Positions 1-7,933 of a DNA stretch of 64,000 nucleotides are shown piece after piece. This DNA comes from Phycisphaeraceae bacterium (GTDB lineage: Bacteria > Planctomycetota > Phycisphaerae > Phycisphaerales > UBA1924), in assembly GCA_020639195.1 (NCBI GenBank), contig JACKHB010000002.1, positions 124,001 to 188,000 on the forward strand, read 5' to 3'. Both the position numbers and the translations under genes were made by a program. The number at the start of each line of letters is the position of its first letter. The first letter of the stretch is position 1. The notes under the pieces are model-generated. The model ran no database searches. It was given only the letters and a program-made list of their open reading frames with translations, and was not told where the DNA came from.

Positions 1-902
1 CCTCGCTCCCCGAGCAACGTGGTCGCTGCTTCGGCTTTCACCGCGCGATGGACACCGCCGGAGCGACGCTGGGCGTGCTTCTCGCCGCGGGGCTCCTCTG
101 GTGGCTCGCCGGTGTTCCCGACGCAGGCTCCACGCCCGAACTCGCCGCCGATCACGCCCCCGAGACCTATCACACCGTGTTCGCGATCGCCGCTGCGATG
201 GGGCTGATGGCCCTCGTGCTGACGTTCCTCATACGAGAGCGGCCCGCCGAGTCACATGCCGCGTCGCGCATCGCAGAACAAACCAAGCCACTCCCACCGG
301 GCACCGAGCCGATTCCGCGCTCATATTGGCTCACGCTCGCCGTCCTGCTTGTCTTTGCCGTCGCCAACAGCAGCGACACCTTCCTGCTCCTGCGCGCGCG
401 AGATGTCGGCCTCTCGCCGTGGGCGGTGGTGTTGGCGTACGCCCTATGCAACATTGTCTACGCCGCGGCGTCGTACCCCGCCGGAGCGTTCAGCGATCGC
501 ATCGGTCGCTGGCGAGTCATCGCCCTCGGCTGGGTGCTCTACGCCGGTATTTATGCGGGCTTCGCCCTGACCGGCCCGTCCGGCATCTGGCCCTTGATGG
601 CCCTGTACGGGCTCTATCTCGCCCTCACCGACGGCGTCGGCAAGGCACTCATCTCCGATCACGCGCCCCCTGGCCGACGGGGCGCCGCGCTGGGGATCTT
701 CTCCATGGCCTTGGGCCTGACGACCCTCGCCAGCAGCGTGCTCGCGGGTGTGCTCTGGGACCACGCGGGGCATGAGTGGCCATTTCTGATCGGCTGCACG
801 GCTTCACTCGCCGCCCTGCTGCTCCTGCCCATCGTCGCGCGCGCCACGCGATCCGCTACCGATGTCCCGCGACCCGGTGTGGCTCCACCCCCTCATCCGT
901 AA
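1..902 (+). CDS. MFS transporter, 5'-truncated at window edge
   Basis: The frame is open from base 3 with no stop, so the gene begins before the window; the first ATG (48) lies inside the conserved loop reading RGRCFGFHRAMDTAG, typical of the middle loop of major facilitator proteins. About 300 residues are visible: alternating hydrophobic segments (GVLLAAGLLWWLAG, LMALVLTFLI, a central linker, YWLTLAVLLVFAVA, AVVLAYALCNIVYAA, and four more), which correspond to the last part of helix 4 through helix 12. The SYPAGAFSDRIGRW stretch resembles the cytoplasmic MFS signature loop. The substrate cannot be told. Its 3' end overlaps the convergent GH43 reading frame by 47 bp, so a link to sugar import is possible but only inference. 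Confidence 0.85.
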   Translation, partial: SLPEQRGRCFGFHRAMDTAGATLGVLLAAGLLWWLAGVPDAGSTPELAADHAPETYHTVFAIAAAMGLMALVLTFLIRERPAESHAASRIAEQTKPLPPGTEPIPRSYWLTLAVLLVFAVANSSDTFLLLRARDVGLSPWAVVLAYALCNIVYAAASYPAGAFSDRIGRWRVIALGWVLYAGIYAGFALTGPSGIWPLMALYGLYLALTDGVGKALISDHAPPGRRGAALGIFSMALGLTTLASSVLAGVLWDHAGHEWPFLIGCTASLAALLLLPIVARATRSATDVPRPGVAPPPHP

Positions 903-1770
903 TCGCTACCGGCGCAATCCGACCCTCCTCATCGAATCGCATCCGATCGATGCACACCACGCGGTGGTTGCCGTCCGTCTCTCCCAACGGCCGACGGTGG
1001 TACACGATGAACCACTCTTCGCCCAGGCGCAGCACGCTGTGGTGCCCCGCTCCGGTCGCAATCTCAGGGTCCTGCTCCAGGATCGTCCCGATCCGCTCGA
1101 ACGGCCCCAGCGGCGAGTCACCAATCGCGTACGCCACGGAGTAATCCGGTCCGGTCCAGCCTCCCTCGGACCACATGAAGTAGTACCGCCCGCCCCGCAC
1201 GAGAACATGAACGGCCCTCGACATACCCCCGCGGCGTGATCTCCCTGAACGTCTCGCCGCCCTCCGAATAGCTCGAGCCCGCCGTAATCTTCGCGCAGCC
1301 TCGCGTGTTGCAGTGCCGCCACCCGCCGTAGATCAGATAGTCCGTCCCGTCTCATCGCGGAACACGAACTGATCGATCGGCTGCGCTGCCGGCCAATGGA
1401 ACGCGTCGACCAGGGGCTCGCCGAGAAGTCCACAAATGGCCCCTCCGGCGAGGTCCACCACCGCCACGATGCCCCCACCTCGTCATCGCTCTGGATGTCG
1501 TTGGCCCGAAGAAGAAGTGTACTTTCCGTTCTTCTCCACCACAGACGGGCGCCCACATCGCCCGCCGCGCCCACGACCGTCCTCCGCGGTCAAGACGCGC
1601 TCGTGCTTAGTCCAGCGCTGAGATCCTCCAGACTGAACGCATCGAAGAACGTCTGCTCGTCGTATGGGCGCCGAGTACGTCAGGTAGATCCACACGCTGG
1701 CCGCCCTCGTCGTCACCGAACACCGCGACCTCGGGATCGGCATACCACCCAGAAACACCGGATTGCCCCA
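856..1770 (-). pseudogene. GH43 family glycosidase region, frame-disrupted; apparently fused to upstream GH78
   Basis: Reassembling the three minus-strand frames gives an almost complete GH43 protein of about 305 residues: NPVF..GWYADPEVAVFGDD, WIYLTYSAP, VVEKNGKY, FFFGANDIQSDDEVGG, FHWPAAQPIDQFVFRDE, YLIYGGWRHCNTR, then an intact block from 1224 to 856 (GGRYYFMWSEGGWTGPDYS through EPHRVAGHR stop). The YADPE aspartate is the expected general base and the SEGG glutamate lies where family members carry the acid. The frame changes at least four times. No start codon or signal peptide precedes the domain: the sequence reads straight in from the rhamnosidase C-terminus. It is listed as a pseudogene because it cannot be translated as given; uncorrected sequencing or assembly indels are the main alternative. 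Confidence 0.7.
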
Positions 1771-4683
1771 CCGCAGCGGCGCGGGACTCGACGTGAACTC
1801 GTACCGCCCCGAGCCACCCGCAGCACCAACGCCTCGCCCTCGCGCCCGACCACTTCCACGCCCTCAGCCTCTCCGACCAGCCGCCCCGATTCCACACGCC
1901 CTCGCCATCCGCGCTCGGCACGTAGACCACCGCGCGCGTGTTCGCCGGAATCTGACGCCCAGGGTCAGCCTCCCATCCTCAAGCCGCCAGGCCCGTCGAA
2001 ATCTCGCCGCAATCAGGCGATACCGCGTCCGGGCCCATGTCAGCGATCCCTCGATTCGCGGCCGGATCACGAATCGCTCAAACCCAGGATGCTCCGGATC
2101 AATCTCGATCCCCCCACCCGCGAACAGCCACCGCCCGCACGAGCCCAGCATAGTGATTGAACGAGTTCATGCCCCAGTCCGGGTGCGGCCCGGTCCGGGC
2201 GTCCATCCGTCCCATCGCTCCCAGATCGTCGTCGCCCCGTGCCTGACCGAGAACAGCCACGACAGGAACGCGTCCTGCATGAGCAAGGCGGTACGCCGCA
2301 TCAGGGCCGGTCCATATCGCTCAGCGCGAGCGCAACTCGCTCACGCCCACAAATCCCGTCGTCTGCCGCCACCCGCGAGCGGATGTCAGCCACCAGGTGC
2401 TCAACGCCGCCCGCGCGCGCCCAGGGGAACAGACCAAACCGCAGCGCCAGCACATACCCCGTCTGCGTCAGGCCCTCGACGCGCCCTGCGCATCCACGAA
2501 CGCCGCTCGATGAAGGCCGCGCGCCCGCTCGAACAAGTCCCGGTATCGCGCGCCTCCTCCTCCCTCCCGAGCACCCGCAGCGACCGCGCACGATGTCCGC
2601 CGACCGCGCGAAGTACGCCGTCCCGATCAGGTCCTTGGCGTGCTCGACCCGATCGCCAGCCAGTCCCCATAGTCGTTGCCCCGATCTCGTCGCGGATCAG
2701 CCCCGTCGAATGCGCTCACGCAGTCCACCCAACGCATCATCGAGTCGATGTGCCGCTCGGAATCCGCCGGTCCCATACGCCTGGTAGATCGCCCGCGCAC
2801 GATCGTCCCCGTCCGCCCACGCCAGCGTGCCGTAGCTCAGCCCGCCATCACCGGCGCCCGTCCGCGTGCGCTCCATCCGGGCGCCATCGTCCCGTCCACC
2901 AGCCACTTGGTCGCGAACGGCGCGATGTCCGCGTTGTACGCCGCCGTCGCTGGTACACCTGCGTATCGGCCATCCGGCCCATCCGCTCATCGCGCTTGCG
3001 GGCAGTCCGTCGGCACGCTCAGGTAGTTCCGCGAAGCGCGATGTTCGATCGCAGCTGGTTGAGCCTCGCGTCAGAGCACTCGAAACTCCGCGGCTTTCCA
3101 GGTCAGAGCCACCACGATCCCCGTCACCGCATCGGTCATGGGCGCGCTCAGCAGGCCCGCCACCTCGACGTACCGGAACCCGTGGAACGTGAACCGAAGC
3201 GCCCACTCCTCACGCCCCCACCGCGGCAGATGTACGTGTCGGTCGCCGCCGCCCCTTAGGTTCTGCGTGTAGATCGTCCCATCCGGATTGAGCATCTCCG
3301 CATGCCGGATCGTGAGCACCGTGCCCTCAGGCGCGCGAACCCGCAACCGCGCCCCCACCATGTTCTGCCGGGTCGAACGTCCATCGCCCGAAGCGCCGGC
3401 TCGGTCACCGAGATCGCCGGAAGTTCCATCAGCGTCCGCACCGGCGCATCGACCTGCGACGAGCGTCCGCCCTCCTCGACCACCTCGACCGGCGACCACC
3501 CCCGCACATCCGCCCCGGGCTCGCACCAGCCCGCCAGCTCGCGCCGAGCATCGTGCATCTCGCCGTCCATGATGTCCGCCGCGAGGATCGGCCCATCTCG
3601 CCGCACCCACGAGCCATCGGTCACGACGCGATCCATCCCGCCGTCTTGATACTCGATCTCCAGTTGCGCCAGCAGCGCCGGCCGATCGCCATAGAACGCC
3701 CGCGCGTGGAACAGCCCCGCCCGGCCCGCAAACCACCCCGGCCCGACGATCGCGCCCAGCGCATTCTCGCCGGGACGCAGCATCGTCGTCACGTCGTACA
3801 CCTGGTACTGCACCCGCTGGCGATAGTCCGTCCATCCCGGCGCAAGCCGCTCGTCGCCGATGCGCATCCCGTTCAGATACGCCTCATACACACCCAGCGC
3901 CGTGACGAACAGCCTCGCGCGAGCGACGCGACCCCGCACCATCAACGCCCGACGCAGGTACGGGATCCGGTCCGCCGCGAGCGCCGCGGTCGCCCCCTCG
4001 GCGACCTCGCTCCGCATCGGTGCGCCCTCGACCCGATACTCCACCGACAGCCGCTTGAGCACATCCCGCGCCGGATCCCCGCCCAGCGCCTCGTTGCTGG
4101 CAACGATCGCCTCACCCCGGGCCACCATCTCCCGCACTCGCGCCGTCACGTCCGCTCGCACCGCGCCGTCGATCGAGAAATACGTGGCCCGCTCGATCTC
4201 CACACCCGCCCGGCGAGAATCCGCCGCGATCCACTCCGCCCGCCAATCCGCGGGCGCCAGCAGGCCCATCTCCCACCGCGCCGGCTCGCTCCATGGGCCC
4301 CGCTCACCCTCGCGATCCCACGCCATCACCTTCCAGTGGCACACCTGGCGCGATGCAAGCGCTCGCCCGGCGTACGCCACGTGCGCCGACTCGCTCGATT
4401 CCACTCTCCCGCTATCCCACAAGTCGCCCTCATCGCGCGCCAGCACCTCGCGAGAACTCGCCACCAGAACCCGATACGCCGTCTGGGCCTCAGCCCGCCG
4501 ATCCGATTCGACGATCCACGTCAGCCGAGGTGACGCCTCCTCCACGCCCAGCGGATCCACCCGGTACTCACATCGCAGCCCCGTCGCGCGAACACGACCG
4601 ATCCGATCCTGCGCGCTCTGGGCTCGTGTGATCCCCGCGAACGCGACACACACGAACAGAATCGCCGGCAGTCGCACGCTCAT
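1771..4683 (-). pseudogene. Alpha-L-rhamnosidase (GH78), frame-disrupted
   Basis: The N-terminal 440 residues are intact from ATG 4683: signal peptide (MSVRLPAILFVCVAFAG, then TRAQ), an Ig-like module (LRCEYRVDPLGVEEASPRLTW, a GH78 hallmark) and the Bac_rhamnosid_N module (FVTALGVYEAYLNGMRIGDE, APGWTDYRQRVQYQVYDVT). Downstream, family motifs continue in shifting frames: HAEMLNPDGTIYTQNLR, ATDTYICRGG, RFTFHGFRYVEVAG, FECSDARLNQLRSNI, NYLSVPTDCPQ followed by DERMGW one base out of frame, VEGLTQTGYVLALRFGLFP, and the C-terminal HPGFERFVIRPRIEGSLTWA. It would release rhamnose from plant or algal polysaccharides outside the cytoplasm. The lesions I could inspect are single-base insertions or deletions, not nonsense substitutions, which fits sequencing error or very recent decay. 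Confidence 0.75.
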
Positions 4684-4860
4684 CCTCCCCTCCCCGCGCC
4701 TCGTCCTTCCGCACGGTTCCGCACGTCCAGAATAACGCCGATCTCGCACCCACCCCCGATCTCCCGCCATCACGCCGCAACCCGCGCGCTTCGCCCGCGT
4801 ACAACCCCACAGATACTTCGAATCGAGCCATTGGCGCAGCGGCTCGTGGAGACCACCCAG

Positions 4861-5781
4861 ATGTTCAACCTCCCCTCCCGCCTCATCGCGGCAGGCTGCG
4901 TGCTCGCCCTTCCCGCCCACGCTCAGCCCCAATACCTCGTCTCATCCGGCACCGGCGCCATCCAGCGGTACGCCCTCGACGGGACCTACCTCGGCGACCT
5001 GATCGGGCCCAACAACGGCCTGCTCGGCTCACCCCAGCACATGGCCCTCCGCGCCAACGAGGTCTTCACCTGCGGCTGGTTCAACCACACCGTCTCCGTC
5101 CTCGACCTCAACACCGGGCAGGTCACGCGCCAGTTCTCCGCCCCCAACGCCGTCAACCCCGCCTTCCTCCGCCTCAGCCCCGATGAGTCCGAGCTCTGGG
5201 TCTCCTACCTCGGCTCGAGCCGCATCGTCCGCTTCAACCCCGACACGGGCGCCGTCCTGGGCGACCTCATCAACCCCGGTCTCATCGCGCGCCCAGACGG
5301 CATCGACGTCCTCGCCAACGGCGACTTCATGATCACCTCCTCCGACGACACCATCTATCGCGTCACGGCGCCCGACACCGCCACCCCCATCGCCACCCTG
5401 TCCATCCCCGACGGTCGCCCCCTCAACACCGAGATCCTTGCCGACGGCGACACCGTCCTCGTGACGTCATTCACGTCCGACACCTCCCTCTCCCTCCAGT
5501 CCTTCAGCCTCTCCACCGGCCAGATCCACGGCGCGTTCTCCACGTCACGAGGCAGCCAGGCCGACGGCCTGATCCGTGGCCACGACGGCAACCTGTACGT
5601 CGTCTACTACGGCTCCGGCTCGGTCGCCCGCTACGCCGACGACGGCACGTACAACGGCGACCTCGTCCCCCCGGGCGCCGGCCTCACCCAGGCCAACCAC
5701 ATCCTGCTCGTCCCCGCGCCCGCCGCCGCCGCGCTCTCCCCCGCCGCGGCGTTCTGGCCCGGCATCCGCCGCAGACGATGA
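4861..5781 (+). CDS. Secreted beta-propeller protein with degenerate PEP-CTERM tail
   Basis: 306 residues from ATG 4861; the frame is open further upstream, but this methionine is followed directly by a signal peptide (MFNLPSRLIAAGCVLALPAHA) and then QPQYLVSSGTGAIQRYALDG. The body is a chain of propeller-like strands (YALDGTYLGDLIGPNNG, VLDLNTGQVTRQF, LRLSPDESELWVSYLGSSRI, RFNPDTGAVLGDL, YADDGTYNGDLVPPGAG), similar to NHL or SMP-30-like lactonase folds. The C-terminus reads VPAPAAAALSPAAAF then a short segment and RRRR, placed like a PEP-CTERM sorting tag but lacking the usual LLGLGGL core. It was probably exported and perhaps anchored. No partner gene; the stop is 3 bp from the convergent TetR stop. 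Function unknown. Confidence 0.75.
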   Translation: MFNLPSRLIAAGCVLALPAHAQPQYLVSSGTGAIQRYALDGTYLGDLIGPNNGLLGSPQHMALRANEVFTCGWFNHTVSVLDLNTGQVTRQFSAPNAVNPAFLRLSPDESELWVSYLGSSRIVRFNPDTGAVLGDLINPGLIARPDGIDVLANGDFMITSSDDTIYRVTAPDTATPIATLSIPDGRPLNTEILADGDTVLVTSFTSDTSLSLQSFSLSTGQIHGAFSTSRGSQADGLIRGHDGNLYVVYYGSGSVARYADDGTYNGDLVPPGAGLTQANHILLVPAPAAAALSPAAAFWPGIRRRR

Positions 5782-5784
5782 TCG

Positions 5785-6399
5785 CTACCGACGGCTCCCC
5801 TCCATCGACGACCTCACCAGCACATCGATCATCCAGCGCTTGATCTCTCGCGCCCGCGCGTCGTTGATCCCCAGCACGTCCTCGAACACGACCATCGACT
5901 CGACTCCAAACACCAGCGCCAACGCGGCGCACAGCCGCCCGTAGCGCTCCCTCCCGATCCGACGCCGGTGCGGCGCCAACGCGGCCTCGATCAGCCGCGT
6001 GCGGCGGTTCTGCCTCACGGGCACCCCCCCATGCTCGCCCCGGGCGGTCCGCTCCAGGCTCGCGGCCAGCATCAACCGCAACTGCGCCCCATTGCGAACG
6101 CACATCTCATGCAGCGACGCCTCCGCCAGATCGACGCGCTCGGCCGGCCCCAGCGCCTCCTTCCCTCCAAGCACCGCATCGGCGTCCGGCACGGCCCCGT
6201 CCAGCGGCGCCTCCACCAGCAGCGCCTCCACGCTCGGGAAGTAGCGGTACGCCGTGGCCCGAGACACCATCGCCGCCTCGGCCACGTCGTCCATCGATGG
6301 CGTCCGCCCCTCGCGGACAAGCCGCGCCGCCGCGCTCAGCAACTCCTTGCGTGTCCGCAGTCGTTGATTCACGCGCCCGGATGTCGTTCGCTTGGCCAT
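5785..6399 (-). CDS. TetR-family transcriptional regulator
   Basis: 204 residues. The start at 6399 is supported by GGGGAG six bases upstream and by the preceding gene ending 11 bp away at 6411; a longer frame to 6474 would overlap that gene. The N-terminal helix-turn-helix is clear: RKELLSAAARLVREG, SMDDVAEAAMVSRATAYRYF, then PSVEALLVEA. The remaining 150 residues are the helical ligand-binding and dimerisation domain, whose inducer cannot be read from sequence. It is the last gene of a three-gene minus-strand run with an NTF2-like protein and a GNAT acetyltransferase, a usual arrangement for a repressor that controls its own operon. A 15-bp inverted repeat over the operon's -35 box (7781-7795) is the obvious candidate operator. 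Confidence 0.9.
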   Translation of the reverse strand: MAKRTTSGRVNQRLRTRKELLSAAARLVREGRTPSMDDVAEAAMVSRATAYRYFPSVEALLVEAPLDGAVPDADAVLGGKEALGPAERVDLAEASLHEMCVRNGAQLRLMLAASLERTARGEHGGVPVRQNRRTRLIEAALAPHRRRIGRERYGRLCAALALVFGVESMVVFEDVLGINDARAREIKRWMIDVLVRSSMEGSRR

Positions 6400-6410
6400 C
6401 GCGCTCCCCG

Positions 6411-7277
6411 CTAGCACTGAATCGACGGCATCGACGGCCCCGCCGGGGAGACGTGTCGCCCAATCGACATCCAATTCAACACCTTCCCGATGCGGAACCC
6501 CCGCGCCAAGGCCCCGCGAAACAGCGTCCCCTGTCCCATCGGCACGATGATCACGGACATGGGCGGCGGAACGTGCCGCGCCGTCTGGGCCGCAAGGTCC
6601 AGCACGTCGTCCTCGCTCTCGCCCGCGCTATGCCCAAAGAGCGTCGCGAACCCATACGCGCACACACGTCCGCCTCGCTCGCGCACGAATCCGGGCAGAC
6701 CCAGTCTCAGCAATTGCCGCGCGTCGTTGACCCGCGAACTCCCCCCATGCGCCGCCGACAGGCGATCAACGTCCTTCAGATCGCCAGCCTCCATCGCGCG
6801 AACCGAGGGATCCGCGCGCTCCGCCGGCGGCGGCGTCATCATCGCGGCGGCCTCTTGCCAATCGAATCCCAGTCTCGCATACAGACCCAGCGACGTCGTG
6901 TTGAGCGCCTCCTGGAACAGCCTCGCCCGACAATCCGGTCCCCGCCGGCGCCGCGCCTCCTCGACGATCCACCCCATGATCGTCCGCCCCACGCCACGCG
7001 ATTGCGCCCCCGGATCGACGATGATCGGACCGATCCCGCACACCTCGTCGGCGTCCTGCAGGAAGCCCGCACCCACGATCCGTCCATCATCGACCGCAAC
7101 CACACCCGCGTAGTCGGGCCGATGCAGCACGCCGCCGATGATCAGCCCTCCCACCTCCTCGTCCGGCACGTCCCGAGGCACGCGGTGCCGCTGCTGCAGC
7201 GTGTCGAACGCCAGATGGCACAGGCGAGCCAGCGCGCCCGAATGCTCCGCCCCGGCCGCGATCAATTCGATGGCCAT
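6411..7277 (-). CDS. GNAT-family N-acetyltransferase
   Basis: 288 residues from ATG 7277, chosen because GGAGGG precedes it by about eight bases and the domain begins directly after (MAIELIAAGAEHSGALARL). The first half carries the acetyl-CoA binding core: VVAVDDGRIVGAGFLQDADE, then GIGPIIVDPGAQSRGVGRTI, matching the Q/RxxGxG/A pyrophosphate loop, and TTSLGLYARLGFDWQEAA. The second half (VRAMEAGDLKDVDRLS, LPGFVRERGGRVCAYG, ARHVPPPMSVIIVPMGQG) looks like a weaker second GNAT-like repeat, as in two-domain members of the family. The acceptor substrate is unknown. It lies between the NTF2-like gene (31 bp upstream) and the TetR gene (11 bp downstream), so the three are probably cotranscribed. Confidence 0.85.
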   Translation of the reverse strand: MAIELIAAGAEHSGALARLCHLAFDTLQQRHRVPRDVPDEEVGGLIIGGVLHRPDYAGVVAVDDGRIVGAGFLQDADEVCGIGPIIVDPGAQSRGVGRTIMGWIVEEARRRRGPDCRARLFQEALNTTSLGLYARLGFDWQEAAAMMTPPPAERADPSVRAMEAGDLKDVDRLSAAHGGSSRVNDARQLLRLGLPGFVRERGGRVCAYGFATLFGHSAGESEDDVLDLAAQTARHVPPPMSVIIVPMGQGTLFRGALARGFRIGKVLNWMSIGRHVSPAGPSMPSIQC

Positions 7278-7308
7278 GACGCATCCCTCCGAGTCGCCCC
7301 TCGCCCCT

Positions 7309-7731
7309 CTAGTCCTGCGGCAACTGGCGCACGATCGCCGCCAGGTCCACCCACACCTGCTCACGCCGGATCTGCCCGGCCCCTGTGAACTCCACCACGT
7401 GCAGCAACCGGAACTCCAGCGCCCGCCCCCTCCCCTCCAGCCCGAACGGCCGCCCGGGCGCGTGCCCCGTCCAATTCGACTCATCGATCAGGAAGTCCTC
7501 GCCGTACAGCCGACGCAGCACCGTCACGTTCCCCTCCGCCAGGTCGGCGAACAACCGCTCGTAGAACGGGCGCGCCGCCTCCCGCCCGTGCGTCGGCCCC
7601 GAGGGCCATCCCACGATGTCGTGCTCGGCATCGGACGCCAGCGTCGCCAGCACGCCCTCCACATCGTCCGCGCTCTCGTACCCGAAGTGCTCGTCGATCG
7701 CCCGATCCATCTGCTCGCGTGTCATGGACAT
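7309..7731 (-). CDS. SnoaL/NTF2-like nuclear transport factor 2 domain protein
   Basis: 140 residues. Start ATG 7731 has AGGAGG eight bases upstream; a second ATG two codons later is possible. The chain MTREQMDRAIDEHFGYESADD, then GVLATLASDAEHDIVGWP, GREAARPFYERLFADL and VVEFTGAGQIRREQVWVDLA follows the alpha+beta cone of the SnoaL-like superfamily, whose members include small hydrolases, isomerases and non-enzymatic ligand binders; no specific reaction can be assigned. It is the first gene of the NTF2-GNAT-TetR operon, with a predicted transcription start about 26 bases upstream. The grouping suggests that the TetR protein responds to a small molecule handled by this protein or the acetyltransferase, which is inference. 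Confidence 0.8.
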   Translation of the reverse strand: MSMTREQMDRAIDEHFGYESADDVEGVLATLASDAEHDIVGWPSGPTHGREAARPFYERLFADLAEGNVTVLRRLYGEDFLIDESNWTGHAPGRPFGLEGRGRALEFRLLHVVEFTGAGQIRREQVWVDLAAIVRQLPQD

Positions 7732-7763
7732 CGCCCCGCCCTCCTCTGAAATGACTCACGAGT

Positions 7764-7792
7764 ACCATAATGCGACTTTTGTCTCATGTCAA
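7764..7792 (-). promoter_or_regulatory. Near-consensus sigma-70 promoter for the NTF2-GNAT-TetR operon
   Basis: On the minus strand TTGACA (plus 7787-7792) and TATGGT (plus 7764-7769) are separated by exactly 17 bases. Transcription would start near 7757, leaving a leader of about 26 bases that contains AGGAGG before ATG 7731. A perfect -35 is unusual in this window. Confidence 0.65.
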
Positions 7793-7795
7793 GAC
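7781..7795. promoter_or_regulatory. Candidate TetR operator: 15-bp inverted repeat over the -35 box
   Basis: On the minus strand GTCT-TGACATG-AGAC is an inverted repeat with four-base arms and a seven-base centre, and it covers most of the TTGACA element. A dimeric repressor bound here would exclude RNA polymerase. The arms are short, so chance is possible; the position in front of an operon that encodes a TetR protein is what makes it credible. Confidence 0.4.
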
Positions 7796-7933
7796 TTTCG
7801 CCTCTTTTCTTGGGTCCGACGCGCCGCCGCAACGGATTCCAAGACTCAACCTGCCCGCACCGCTACCGCAGCGCGGACACGTTTGTGCCCATGTGAGGAT
7901 CGATCAGCGGCGCCGGCGTGAGGTGCATGCCCC

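Noticed and set aside
1763..3259. Plus-strand open frame of 498 codons in the 1-5 kb region
   Set aside because: The minus strand carries GH78 family motifs in this interval; the plus frame is low complexity and exists only because the glycosidase is frame-shifted.
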